Shown: piece after piece, positions 17,901 to 25,568 of the stretch
How positions within the stretch are numbered: the first letter of the stretch is position 1
How the letters are laid out: the number at the start of each line of letters is the position of its first letter
Assembly: GCA_002710685.1 (NCBI GenBank)
Contig: PALD01000036.1
Span: 1-46,743 of the forward strand
Reading direction: 5' to 3'
DNA length: 46,743 nucleotides
From: Cytophagaceae bacterium
GTDB lineage: Bacteria > Bacteroidota > Bacteroidia > Flavobacteriales > Flavobacteriaceae
Notes under the pieces: generated by a model
Databases searched by the model: none
What the model saw: the letters and a program-made list of their open reading frames with translations, nothing else
What the model was told of the DNA's origin: nothing
Program-made: the position numbers and the translations under genes

Positions 17901-17966
17901 TCTCCTTTACCAAATATTTTACCTCCCTTGAGACAATATAATATGGGTGTAAAGTTAACTTTCTAA
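14916..17966 (+). CDS. SusC/RagA family TonB-dependent outer-membrane transporter
   Basis: A 1016-residue protein with an N-terminal signal region (a hydrophobic stretch SIRILVCSIFITSLYTV), a carboxypeptidase-regulatory-like beta domain at about 50-125 (VGGTVRDADGMPLPGVTVRL), a plug domain with the SusC signature ADIANIEVLKDADATAIYGS followed by RGANGVVLITT near 240-275, and a C-terminal beta barrel ending in the aromatic strand VKLTF. Such proteins import large nutrients (glycans or peptides) across the outer membrane with energy from TonB. A SusD partner begins 10 bases after its stop and a secreted S9 peptidase follows, so peptide or protein degradation products are the likely substrate rather than a glycan; no glycoside hydrolase is present. 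Codon use is more GC-rich than in the preceding island. Confidence 0.93.
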   Translation: MKNYTGRVSIRILVCSIFITSLYTVHSSTTAPFTPNPFANLGIVPAATSMQQQVGGTVRDADGMPLPGVTVRLKDNSRGTTTTLDGTYLLPASPTDTLVFSYVGFTTQEIAVNDRTTINIILEEDITSLDAVTINAGYYNTTERERTGNISRVDAEEIERQPVTHPLAVLQGRMPGVYITQNTGVPGGEFEIQVRGTNSIGAGNAPLYIVDGVPFSSSSLGYNVNSYVLSGNISPLNSINPADIANIEVLKDADATAIYGSRGANGVVLITTRQGKVGKAQLALEVNTGIAEVGNFVSLMGTTEYLEMRREGYANDGVVDYPSSAYDVNGTWDPDRYNDWQEILIGGVARQQQANLRLGGGSERTRYLLGGTFRRETTVFPGDNAYTKGGFLANMNHGGVDDPLHVSLSMNYVIDHNDLPGEDLTNLTRTLAPNAPNLYNDDGSLNWADNTWANPIASRTYERFDAKSRTLILNGRVDYRFFKHWVVKANLGLTTMNLQDKKVTPSTKFNPDLNLDSSRSLVSSSTGERSSWISEPQLEYENTWGKIQLTGLVGMTFQEENSSILSLRGRDFPSNELLGDLSAASILEVRQNVSSSYRYQAVFGRVNLNWDGKYILNITSRRDGSSRFGTDRRYANFGAVGAAWLFSRESLFTGLDFLSFGKLRGSYGITGNDQIGDYEYLDTYSLTGRSYGGLSGLAPTQLFNPTFGWETNRKLELGLALGFVDDHIRTEVSFFLNRSGDQLVGIPQPGTTGFTMLRSNLDAIVENRGWEVVFNSVNIDTDNFSWSSGFNITIPKNELVSYPGLEGSTYANQLVVGKSLNIQKLYVLDGVDTDSGVYTFRDFNGDGELSSLDDRGYIASLDPRFYGGLNNDLRYGNWHLNFLFQFVSRDNRGYLSGIPGGMVNQPLVVTDRWEEAGDEARFQQYSSGRNRDVSNAYLRFRDSDGNWEDASYIRLKNISLEYTLSKKILKQLAATLYLRGQNLLTITGYEGLDPESPLPNILPPLRQYNMGVKLTF

Positions 17967-17976
17967 AATCTTTAAC

Positions 17977-19365
17977 ATGAAATATATACATATCAATATA
18001 CAGCGCCTGGGCCATATTTTCTTGACCTTGGGAATGGTTTTTTCCATTCTGGGCTGTGAACCTTTCCTGGATGTGGAACTCCCCCCAAACCAGCAGACCG
18101 GTGAGGGCGTCTTCAATGAGATCCGGACCATTGAAGCAGCTATAGGCGATATCTACGCACATCAGCGGGAGCAGGGCTTTTTGACCGGTAAGGGTGCAGG
18201 GCTGGGCGTTGCCCTTTCACTTTATAGCGATGAAATGATGGGAACTGAAAGTGAGGCCAGTGACGTTTCGAGCTTCTATACGCATACCATAAGGACCGAT
18301 AACAATGTTGTCTCCGGTTTTTGGCACACAAGTTATCAGGATATATATGCGGCCAATGCTGCCATAGAAAGACTTGAAAAGACTTCCATCGAGGATGACC
18401 GTGTAGGGCAATTATTGGGGGAAGCTTATTTTATACGGGGACTTCTACATCTTTACTTAAGTCAGGTATTTGGGGAAATACCGTATATACGGTCCACGGA
18501 TTACCAAAGGAATGGTCATGTGTCCAGAAACAGTATTGAAGATGTTATGGGACTCGTGATCCAGGACCTCGTGACGGCCAGTGGCTATATGGAGCACGAT
18601 TATCAGGACGGGACACGTACCCGGCCAAACGCCCTTGCTGCCCAATTTGCCCTTGCTCGAGTATACCTATATGACGAACAATGGGAGTTGGCACGCAAAA
18701 CAGCTAAAATTGTTATAGATTCCGAGCTATATGAACTTAATATCCCATTGGGGGAGGTATTCAAGAAAGAAAGCCCAAATACCGTGTGGCAGTTTCTGCC
18801 AGCTGAAGATGGGTACAACACCTATGAGGGGCAATATTTTATAGTGAGGAGCATTCCCACATCTTCACCATCGCTGAGCACAGGCTTTTATCATGGGTTT
18901 GAAGATGGGGACAATAGGCGTGAGACGTGGGTGGGAAGTATTAGCGATGGGATGGATACGATCCATTTTCCCTATAAATACCGAGAATATACATCCACTG
19001 ACACTTCTTTGGAGTATAGCAAGGTGTTCCGCATCGCCGAAATGTATCTTGTCCGTGCCGAGGCGAAATGGCATTTAAACGATGACCTGGGAGCCAGGGA
19101 GGATCTAAACCTTATCAGGGAGCGTGCGGGCCTTTCTCCAATGGGTCCCGGAGAGGACCTGGGTGGTGTCATTCTAAGGGAACGCAGGTCCGAGCTGTTT
19201 ACAGAGTTTGGACATCGCTGGTTTGACCTCAAGCGGTGGGATATGGCGAGCACGGTATTGAGCTCCTTGAAACCAGGTTGGGGGGAGTCCAGTTACCTGT
19301 TTCCCATTCCCGAGACCGAACTTAATGCCAATCCCAACCTTTTACCCCAGAACAAGGGATATTGA
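17977..19365 (+). CDS. SusD/RagB family outer-membrane lipoprotein
   Basis: The 462-residue product has a lipoprotein signal with the lipobox cysteine in SILGCEPFLD (about residue 27), a SusD-like N terminus, helical TPR-like repeats (DIYAANAAIERLEK; EAYFIRGLLHLYLSQVFGEIPYI) and the C-terminal RagB/SusD pattern AEMYLVRAEAKWHLND followed by RERAGL and RRSELFTEFGHRWFDLKRW. SusD proteins form a lid over SusC and bind the substrate at the cell surface. It follows SusC after 10 bases and is almost in contact with the S9 peptidase gene, so the three form one operon. Length is at the short end of normal for the family. Confidence 0.93.
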   Translation: MKYIHINIQRLGHIFLTLGMVFSILGCEPFLDVELPPNQQTGEGVFNEIRTIEAAIGDIYAHQREQGFLTGKGAGLGVALSLYSDEMMGTESEASDVSSFYTHTIRTDNNVVSGFWHTSYQDIYAANAAIERLEKTSIEDDRVGQLLGEAYFIRGLLHLYLSQVFGEIPYIRSTDYQRNGHVSRNSIEDVMGLVIQDLVTASGYMEHDYQDGTRTRPNALAAQFALARVYLYDEQWELARKTAKIVIDSELYELNIPLGEVFKKESPNTVWQFLPAEDGYNTYEGQYFIVRSIPTSSPSLSTGFYHGFEDGDNRRETWVGSISDGMDTIHFPYKYREYTSTDTSLEYSKVFRIAEMYLVRAEAKWHLNDDLGAREDLNLIRERAGLSPMGPGEDLGGVILRERRSELFTEFGHRWFDLKRWDMASTVLSSLKPGWGESSYLFPIPETELNANPNLLPQNKGY

Positions 19366-19366
19366 G

Positions 19367-21982
19367 ATGAGCTCATTTATAGGGAAAGCCTTGAGCATGA
19401 CCATCATCGTCATCAGTATAACAGGGATGCTAACGGCGCAGAAAGATATCTTTGAGGATGAAAGGGCCCTAGCAAACTGGTATGGGGTCAAGATTTACAA
19501 TACTTCTCCAGATGGCACCTGGTATGAAATCATCAAGGACTACGAACTGACAGACAGTATAGAAGTACGTTCCGTGGATCATGCCGAGAGTTATAGTTTG
19601 GGTGCTATCAAAAAAAGAAGGTTTATGGGGCAATCCTATTGGTATCTCCAAGAAGGAAAGGTTCACAGGCTCGATCTTGATCAGGGAAATGTGGATATTT
19701 TTGAAGATTATGATGGATATACCCTCATCCCACAGCAAGAGGCGGTCATCCTTGAACCCAAAAAAGATTCAGGTTCACTTGTACTTTACCGGCAGGCAAC
19801 AGCCGAGCGGATACCCTTGGGTGACCAAGAAGGGTTTCGGGTGAATGGAGATGGAACCTATTTGGTAGGGGTTGAAAAGAAAGGGGAAATCACAAAAGTG
19901 AAGATAACAAAACTCATTGGCAGGCCAGAGGCAAAAACATGGTTCACCTTTAACTGGGGGGAGGAGATAGAAGAGCTAATTTGGTCGCCTGATGGAAGAT
20001 GCATTGCCTTCAGGATCATAAAGGATGAGCAAAGAGGTGAAAATACATTGGGATATATAAATTTAAGAACGGGGAAAAAACGTTTTTTTGAACCTGGGGA
20101 TTATCCTGGCTTTTGTAGGAGCCACCAGATTAAAAGGGGACCTACATCATATCAGAAATTCATATTCAGTCCAGATGGGGAGAACATCTTTTTTGCCAGT
20201 ATGCCAAAGGAACGCAAAAAAGTAATTTGGGATGATACCGTAGAGATCTATCGTGGTAGGGATGAAATCGATTACATAAGCCCAAGGATGAGAACGGGGT
20301 ATTTTAATGTACCCTTGTACCATATGTGGAATCCAGGTAAACAGACCTATATGCAGCTTACGGATAGTTTGTGGCGGTACTCCCTTTTTTCTGGTGATTT
20401 TACCAAGGTGGTCCTTTTCAAAGAGCACATCGATGCTCCAAATACGAAATGGGTACCCGACCGGGACCTAAAGGTCCTTGATCTTCAAACAGGAAAATAT
20501 ACGTGGACTATTGAGGGGGCTACCTATTCCAACAGGGAAATCGATGTATCCAAGGGAGGGGGTTACATGCATTATTTTAAAGATTTGCATTGGAAGGTAT
20601 ATCACCTCAGGACGGGAAGGGAGATCGATATTTCCGCATTGTTCAAACACCCCCTATATGATAATACGTATTCACGCCCGGGTAATCCACCTCCCTTTGG
20701 TATTGCGGGATACAGTTCTGATGAACGTTTTATCTATCTATATGACCGTTATGATCTTTGGCAAATCGACCTGCTGACCTTTGAAAAGGAACGGTTGACC
20801 CGTGGGAGGAAACAGGGAATTACCTACAGGATTGTAAAAGCTGTGAATAGTGGGCTACTTAAGGAGAAATATTCCGGGGATTTTTCACCCATTATCGATA
20901 CTTCCAAACCTTTATACCTGGAGATGAAGGATGATCGGTATGATTCCGGCTTTGCTGTTTTGGATCATGGCAAGGTCAAAAAAATAGCCTTTGAGGCCGC
21001 ATATCTCTCCAACCCTGTTTTTCTTCAGGACAATTTTCTATACCTGCAAGAGGATTATGACCTTCCCCCACGGGTTATGTGGTGGGAAAACAAATCCAGG
21101 GACAGAAACATCCTTTTCCAGAGCAACTCAGGATACATGGATTATGATTGGGGAAAGGTTGAATTGATTTACTGTCCGGATTCAAGAGGTAAAAGAGTCT
21201 GTGGTGGGCTTATGTACCCAATTGGGTATGATGGAAATAGAAAATATCCCATGGTGGTCAAGGTCTATGAGCAGCAGGCCGGATTGATCCATAGGTTCAA
21301 CATCCCCTCGCTCATCAGGGATACCGGGATCAATATTAGCTATCTGCGGTCCCATGGGTATTTTGTGTTCCTACCCAATTTGGAATATGAAATCGGGGAT
21401 GTCGGTGTCTCGGCGAATGCCAGTCTTGACAGGGCCCTTGACAGGGTTCTGGAAAACACAACTATTGACCCGCATCGTTTGGGACTTTTTGGTTACTCCT
21501 TTGGGGGCTATGAAACCAATTTTGTGATTACGCATGACCATCGGTTTTCAGCCGCAGTCTCAGGAGCAGGGGTTTCTGATATAATTAGGCACTATCTTAC
21601 CCCTTCCCCTTCGGGTTCTTCAAAATATTTTCAGTTTGAAGATTACCAAATGCGCATGGGTAAACCGTATTATGAAATAAAAGATGCCTACTTGCGCAAT
21701 TCACCAATATTGGATGTGGATAGGATTACAACACCACTTTTGCTTTTTGCGGGAAAACAGGATCACCATGTTGACTGGAACCAGTCCCTTATGTTCCATA
21801 TGGCACTCAAAAGGGCCCAAAAGGAGTCGGTATTGTTGTTATATCCAGAAGCATCACATGTATTGGTGGATCCTTTTACAAAAAAAGATATTATGGCTCG
21901 GGTTGGCCAGTGGTTTGACCATTATTTAAAGGGGGCTGTTAAACCCAAATGGATGCAGGCGGACACCTATGAATTTAAATAA
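19367..21982 (+). CDS. Secreted S9 (prolyl oligopeptidase) family serine peptidase
   Basis: An 871-residue protein starting at ATG 19367, one base after the SusD stop; an upstream in-frame start at 19325 would only add residues before the signal peptide (SMTIIVISITGMLTAQ). Residues about 30-600 form a beta-propeller-like region (WSPDGRCIAFRI and similar blades). The C-terminal alpha/beta-hydrolase domain contains the nucleophile motif GYSFGGYE (Ser near 710), an acid in GKQDHHVDW (Asp near 799) and the His in PEASHVL (near 831). It should cut oligopeptides, probably after Pro or similar residues, in the periplasm or at the cell surface, and so feeds or processes the substrate of the SusC/D pair. 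A strong terminator follows. Confidence 0.9.
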   Translation: MSSFIGKALSMTIIVISITGMLTAQKDIFEDERALANWYGVKIYNTSPDGTWYEIIKDYELTDSIEVRSVDHAESYSLGAIKKRRFMGQSYWYLQEGKVHRLDLDQGNVDIFEDYDGYTLIPQQEAVILEPKKDSGSLVLYRQATAERIPLGDQEGFRVNGDGTYLVGVEKKGEITKVKITKLIGRPEAKTWFTFNWGEEIEELIWSPDGRCIAFRIIKDEQRGENTLGYINLRTGKKRFFEPGDYPGFCRSHQIKRGPTSYQKFIFSPDGENIFFASMPKERKKVIWDDTVEIYRGRDEIDYISPRMRTGYFNVPLYHMWNPGKQTYMQLTDSLWRYSLFSGDFTKVVLFKEHIDAPNTKWVPDRDLKVLDLQTGKYTWTIEGATYSNREIDVSKGGGYMHYFKDLHWKVYHLRTGREIDISALFKHPLYDNTYSRPGNPPPFGIAGYSSDERFIYLYDRYDLWQIDLLTFEKERLTRGRKQGITYRIVKAVNSGLLKEKYSGDFSPIIDTSKPLYLEMKDDRYDSGFAVLDHGKVKKIAFEAAYLSNPVFLQDNFLYLQEDYDLPPRVMWWENKSRDRNILFQSNSGYMDYDWGKVELIYCPDSRGKRVCGGLMYPIGYDGNRKYPMVVKVYEQQAGLIHRFNIPSLIRDTGINISYLRSHGYFVFLPNLEYEIGDVGVSANASLDRALDRVLENTTIDPHRLGLFGYSFGGYETNFVITHDHRFSAAVSGAGVSDIIRHYLTPSPSGSSKYFQFEDYQMRMGKPYYEIKDAYLRNSPILDVDRITTPLLLFAGKQDHHVDWNQSLMFHMALKRAQKESVLLLYPEASHVLVDPFTKKDIMARVGQWFDHYLKGAVKPKWMQADTYEFK

Positions 21983-21986
21983 GGAA

Positions 21987-22016
21987 AGCTGCACGTGTAA
22001 GTGCAGCTCTCTGTTT
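21987..22016 (+). terminator. Terminator after the susCD-peptidase operon
   Basis: AGCTGCAC (21987-21994) and GTGCAGCT (22001-22008) form an 8-bp stem with a 6-base loop 4 bases after the peptidase stop, followed by a pyrimidine-rich tail (CTCTGTTT). It also lies just beyond the stop of the convergent DUF6520-like gene. Confidence 0.75.
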
Positions 22017-22020
22017 AAAT

Positions 22021-22296
22021 CTAAAGTTCAACGCGATAGAGCCTATCGGGGCATGCTGTCTCTTCGATTTGATATAGTGGTGTATCATCATCCAGAGTGG
22101 TACAGAATTCACCGGTATCATTGGTTTGACAATCTACATGCATGTTTTCGCAAGTATCGGATGCTTCATCATAAGCATAGCCATCGACGATGGCCAGATT
22201 ATCACTTGCAATTCCAGCACTGGTCATAAAAGCACCTCCGGCAGCCAGTAGGACCGCCATCATGGGCATTGCTAATTTTTGTTTTAAGGTTTTCAT
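22021..22296 (-). CDS. Secreted four-cysteine mini-protein, DUF6520-like
   Basis: The 91-residue product starts with MKTLKQKLAMPMMAVLLAAG, a signal sequence typical of the small DUF6520 proteins of Flavobacteriia, and the mature part after about residue 30 carries four cysteines (in SDTC, HVDC, GEFC and TAC), enough for two disulfides. The function of the family is unknown. The gene is 23 bases downstream of the MauE-like gene on the same strand; MauE-type proteins assist disulfide formation in methylamine dehydrogenase, so a maturation partnership is plausible. The neighbourhood with SusC/D and a secreted peptidase suggests secreted peptide traffic, but that is inference. Confidence 0.75.
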   Translation of the reverse strand: MKTLKQKLAMPMMAVLLAAGGAFMTSAGIASDNLAIVDGYAYDEASDTCENMHVDCQTNDTGEFCTTLDDDTPLYQIEETACPDRLYRVEL

Positions 22297-22319
22297 AATA
22301 AAAAATTTAAGTTATTGAC

Positions 22320-23873
22320 CTACTCTGTTTCAGGTTTTCGGTCTTGATCCTGATATCGGCCCGATATATTTTTGAATTCTTCTGGACTGAACGAATTGGG
22401 GTTTAGTTGAAAACTTACAAGGTACCTGCCCATCAAGGCAAAGAGCTGATTGCCATCGACCAGGAATTCACGGGCCTTTTCATCCCGGTGATGGTATAGG
22501 TAAAAGCTAAAAACATAGGTGTTTTTTCTCAGGTCATAAACATCAATGATAGATGCCTGTCCCAGCATATCCCTTGATTCATATTTCCCCAAATTGGGGG
22601 ACTGGGCAAATAGGTACTTTTTGAACAATGCTGCATTTTTGGTCACCGTGACCGTTTTTGGACCCAGCTTTCTTTCGCCCGGGGATGTTAGGTAAAGGAT
22701 ATCCAGTTTTGCTTCTGAAATCGTATCGATAAGCTTTCCTTCTCTCAAGAATTCAAGATCCTTGTTCATCATGAGGTAGGAATTACGGTAACGATAGGTA
22801 TAAACTATGGCATCCAGGGAATTGCTGTAGAGAAGGAAACCGTCTAGATCAAAGATGCCATCCCGCTGTTTCTTGAGTAGTTTGTCCTGTAGCGAGACCG
22901 AAACGGTATCACCTATGTTTAGTTTTCCCAGGGTTAGTTCACCATTGGTCGATCGGGTGGTCCGTATTGCAAAATCATTTGAGGGAAGTACGGCCATCTG
23001 ATCAAAATATGCCCTGTTGTACATGATTTCCCTGACATTTCGGGAGCATAGCTCTCCCCGTAGGATGACGGGGACCTTGCCATCGCCTACATAGAGTTTG
23101 TCCCCCAGTACTTGCAGGTGTATGGCCTTAAAACGATATCCATGATCATCCCGTATATGTATTTTTGATTTGCTAGACCCCGTAAATTTTCTGTCTATAG
23201 CTGTTAATATAAGAGGCGCTGTATAATTACCCAGGTATATGCTATCTAGGGTAATGCCGGCTATATAGAATGAATTATATTCCAGGTCTATCGTGTTTTT
23301 TTGCAATAATGGGTGATGGGGGTATCGTCTTGTAAAACCATTGTTTCGGTGGACCTGGTTTTCTGATCCCAGGAACAACAGTATCATGCTCAGGCTACCA
23401 AGAGCAGCAAGTGAGATAAGCCATATTGACCTTTTGAACAGTTGGCTTTTTGTATTGCCAAATACGAGTATCGCCACTACGGTAAGGAGGATAAAAAAAC
23501 TATTGAAAATGATATGTTGTGACCAAGAAAGATCCTCCAGCACGCCCCCACAAGAGCAGGGTACAAAATCAGCATAGTTTAGGATAATCACAATATAGGA
23601 AGTAAACATCACCATAAGCAGAAAGGAGCCATACAGTGCTGGCCTACGTGTAGGCGCAAAACACAACATGACCGCAAGCAAAAGCTCCAGGCCAGGAACC
23701 ATCCAAGCTACCGTATCGGCATAGGCCGTAAGGAGCGGGGATTGCCCCAGCTGTAGTCGGAATTTCCCGAACTCCAGCAATTTGCTTACGGCGGTGTACA
23801 CAAACAGAAATATGAGAAACCATGCCAAAAGCCGCTGTAATGATTCAGAAGTGGTGATGCCCTTGATTTTCAT
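22320..23873 (-). CDS. MauE/DoxX-like membrane protein with long C-terminal domain
   Basis: A 517-residue protein. Residues 1-165 hold four to five membrane helices in the MauE/DoxX arrangement (SLQRLLAWFLIFLFVYTAVS; LELLLAVMLCFAP; SYIVIILNYADFVPCSCGG; IILTVVAIL-type helix), including the CxC pair in PCSCGG on the second loop, typical of MauE-type thiol oxidoreductase partners. The remaining 340 residues are soluble and beta-rich, probably a propeller-like domain facing the periplasm. Proteins of this kind occur next to DUF6520 genes in Flavobacteriia. It is likely to serve disulfide formation or redox maturation of an exported peptide. It is transcribed first, then the mini-protein gene. Confidence 0.75.
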   Translation of the reverse strand: MKIKGITTSESLQRLLAWFLIFLFVYTAVSKLLEFGKFRLQLGQSPLLTAYADTVAWMVPGLELLLAVMLCFAPTRRPALYGSFLLMVMFTSYIVIILNYADFVPCSCGGVLEDLSWSQHIIFNSFFILLTVVAILVFGNTKSQLFKRSIWLISLAALGSLSMILLFLGSENQVHRNNGFTRRYPHHPLLQKNTIDLEYNSFYIAGITLDSIYLGNYTAPLILTAIDRKFTGSSKSKIHIRDDHGYRFKAIHLQVLGDKLYVGDGKVPVILRGELCSRNVREIMYNRAYFDQMAVLPSNDFAIRTTRSTNGELTLGKLNIGDTVSVSLQDKLLKKQRDGIFDLDGFLLYSNSLDAIVYTYRYRNSYLMMNKDLEFLREGKLIDTISEAKLDILYLTSPGERKLGPKTVTVTKNAALFKKYLFAQSPNLGKYESRDMLGQASIIDVYDLRKNTYVFSFYLYHHRDEKAREFLVDGNQLFALMGRYLVSFQLNPNSFSPEEFKNISGRYQDQDRKPETE

Positions 23874-24012
23874 TTGGAGAATAATTAGCTTCTTGAAAAA
23901 CCATCAGAAGGCTGCTTAAAACGATAAGCAAGGCATTATCGATTTTCAAGTGATTTAAAATTCCCCAATCTTTATTTATTCTAAAGGAGTGTATTTAAGG
24001 TTAAGGGAGTAT

Positions 24013-24921
24013 TTACTGCTTTCGTAAGGCACTGGGTGGTATTCCATATTCTTTTTTAAACGCTAGGGAAAAATGGACATAACTTAAAAAACCGGTCTTT
24101 TCGGCAATATTGGACAACGGATCCTTGGTTGTGGTGATCAACAGTTCGGCCAAATGGAGCCTTTCTCGCAGATGAAAACGAAACAAGGTTGTTTGATAGA
24201 GTTCTTTAAATCCCTTCTTTAATTTATACTCATTCGTCCCAAACTTATGGGCAATATCAGGTAAAGGTTCCAATGGCCTATTCAGGTTCTGCATGATATA
24301 TTCCCTTACATCCTGAATGATCTTGATATCAGCAGTGCTGCGCAATACTTCCAATTTTCGGTTGGGATTATTATTTTTAATTCTTCTATTGGTAGTTTCC
24401 CGGGCCAGGGCATTCATGGATTTGATTTGAGATGCAACGATCAAATACTTCCCTTCCGATTTACAGTACTGTATTTTAAAAATATTGCATGTTACCGGAA
24501 CTACTAGATCCTTTTCATTGTTGAGCTCTACTTTGCAATGTATCTTTCCGTGGTTCTTTTGGGTTAATTTTTTAATGCTTTTCTTAAATACAGGTTTAGA
24601 TTTCTGCGTAAGCAATTTTTGAAATTTCAGATTGATCAGATCTTTAATTGGACATTCATTATAGTTGGTGGCTAAAATAGAAAACTCTTCATCCAGCAGG
24701 AACAGGAACTGATCTACAATGATCAAGGTATTGGAAGGAACATTAAAGACAAACGGATTATAGGAAGCCCCAAGTTCTTGCGCAAGCATATTGAGTAAGG
24801 CAATGATGGTCTCCAATTCACTCTTCTCACCCGATCTTGAAATACGGTACGAAAAATTTCCTGCCGCCATCTCCAGCAGCATATTTTTTATACTCTGTGC
24901 TCGATCGTACAAATCCTTCAT
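24013..24921 (-). CDS. AraC family transcriptional regulator
   Basis: The 302-residue product ends in a typical AraC/XylS DNA-binding domain of about 100 residues with two helix-turn-helix units: LPDIAHKFGTNEYKLKKGFK and ISNIAEKTGFLSYVHFSLAF-like sequence before the family signature FKKEYGIPPSALRK. The N-terminal 190 residues have no recognised sensor domain, although the stretch around residues 60-150 has a PAS-like feel. It lies downstream of a STAS-like gene (26-base gap) and upstream of the MauE/DUF6520 pair, which it could control together with the divergent or nearby SusC operon. Confidence 0.85.
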   Translation of the reverse strand: MKDLYDRAQSIKNMLLEMAAGNFSYRISRSGEKSELETIIALLNMLAQELGASYNPFVFNVPSNTLIIVDQFLFLLDEEFSILATNYNECPIKDLINLKFQKLLTQKSKPVFKKSIKKLTQKNHGKIHCKVELNNEKDLVVPVTCNIFKIQYCKSEGKYLIVASQIKSMNALARETTNRRIKNNNPNRKLEVLRSTADIKIIQDVREYIMQNLNRPLEPLPDIAHKFGTNEYKLKKGFKELYQTTLFRFHLRERLHLAELLITTTKDPLSNIAEKTGFLSYVHFSLAFKKEYGIPPSALRKQ

Positions 24922-24947
24922 CGGTTTGCCTGATTTTAATTGCCGGT

Positions 24948-25322
24948 TTAAACGTAGGGTGCCAAAAAAGAGAGTGCCTGCTCTTTGCTTGTAAAGGATT
25001 GCGTGGGTACCGTGGGTCTTGATCTCCTAAGGTAGAAATTCAACATACCTTCAGAAACCGGTGGATGCACATGGTATGCGATTGCACGGGCTAAGACACT
25101 CCCCTCCCTTGCCAGATAGTCCCTGGCCTCTTTTTCAGAATTCTGGATTCCCCGGATGTCGCAGTACACCGGATAAGCGATATCGAGTTGTGCCATCAAT
25201 CGGTCTTTCACCACGATTTTTGCCGCATCAAGATCTAGATGTGTACCAGATTTATAAATACAAAAAAGGATTTCCGCCTCAATCCAGAATTCCGCATATT
25301 TATTCTCGAGATAATCTCTCAT
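24948..25322 (-). CDS. STAS/SEC14-like small protein (DUF7793-type)
   Basis: A 124-residue soluble protein with the pattern KYAEFWIEAEILFCIYKSG, then YPVYCDIRGIQNSEKEARDY and AIAYHVHPPVSEGMLNFYL, which I recognise as a family common in Flavobacteriia with a STAS-like fold and unknown function. It probably shares a transcript with the AraC regulator downstream. The start ATG at 25322 gives the usual MRDYLEN beginning. A role as an anti-sigma-antagonist-like signalling protein is possible but not shown. Confidence 0.65.
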   Translation of the reverse strand: MRDYLENKYAEFWIEAEILFCIYKSGTHLDLDAAKIVVKDRLMAQLDIAYPVYCDIRGIQNSEKEARDYLAREGSVLARAIAYHVHPPVSEGMLNFYLRRSRPTVPTQSFTSKEQALSFLAPYV

Positions 25323-25568
25323 AATGAATATTATTTGGAATCAATTCACATTAAAAGTATTAAAATACTATGATAATCAAGTTAATAAAGAGTGGACAAA
25401 CTTTTATTTAAGGGATTATTACTTAGCAAAGGCGAATTTTTTTTAATAAAAGGGATGACTTTTTAAATATGCGGGAGTTTTAAGCAACAAGGCCATAGAA
25501 TCCTATTACCATTATGGGATAATTGAGTAGTTTAAAAACACAATTATAACCAATACTTATTAAATGCT

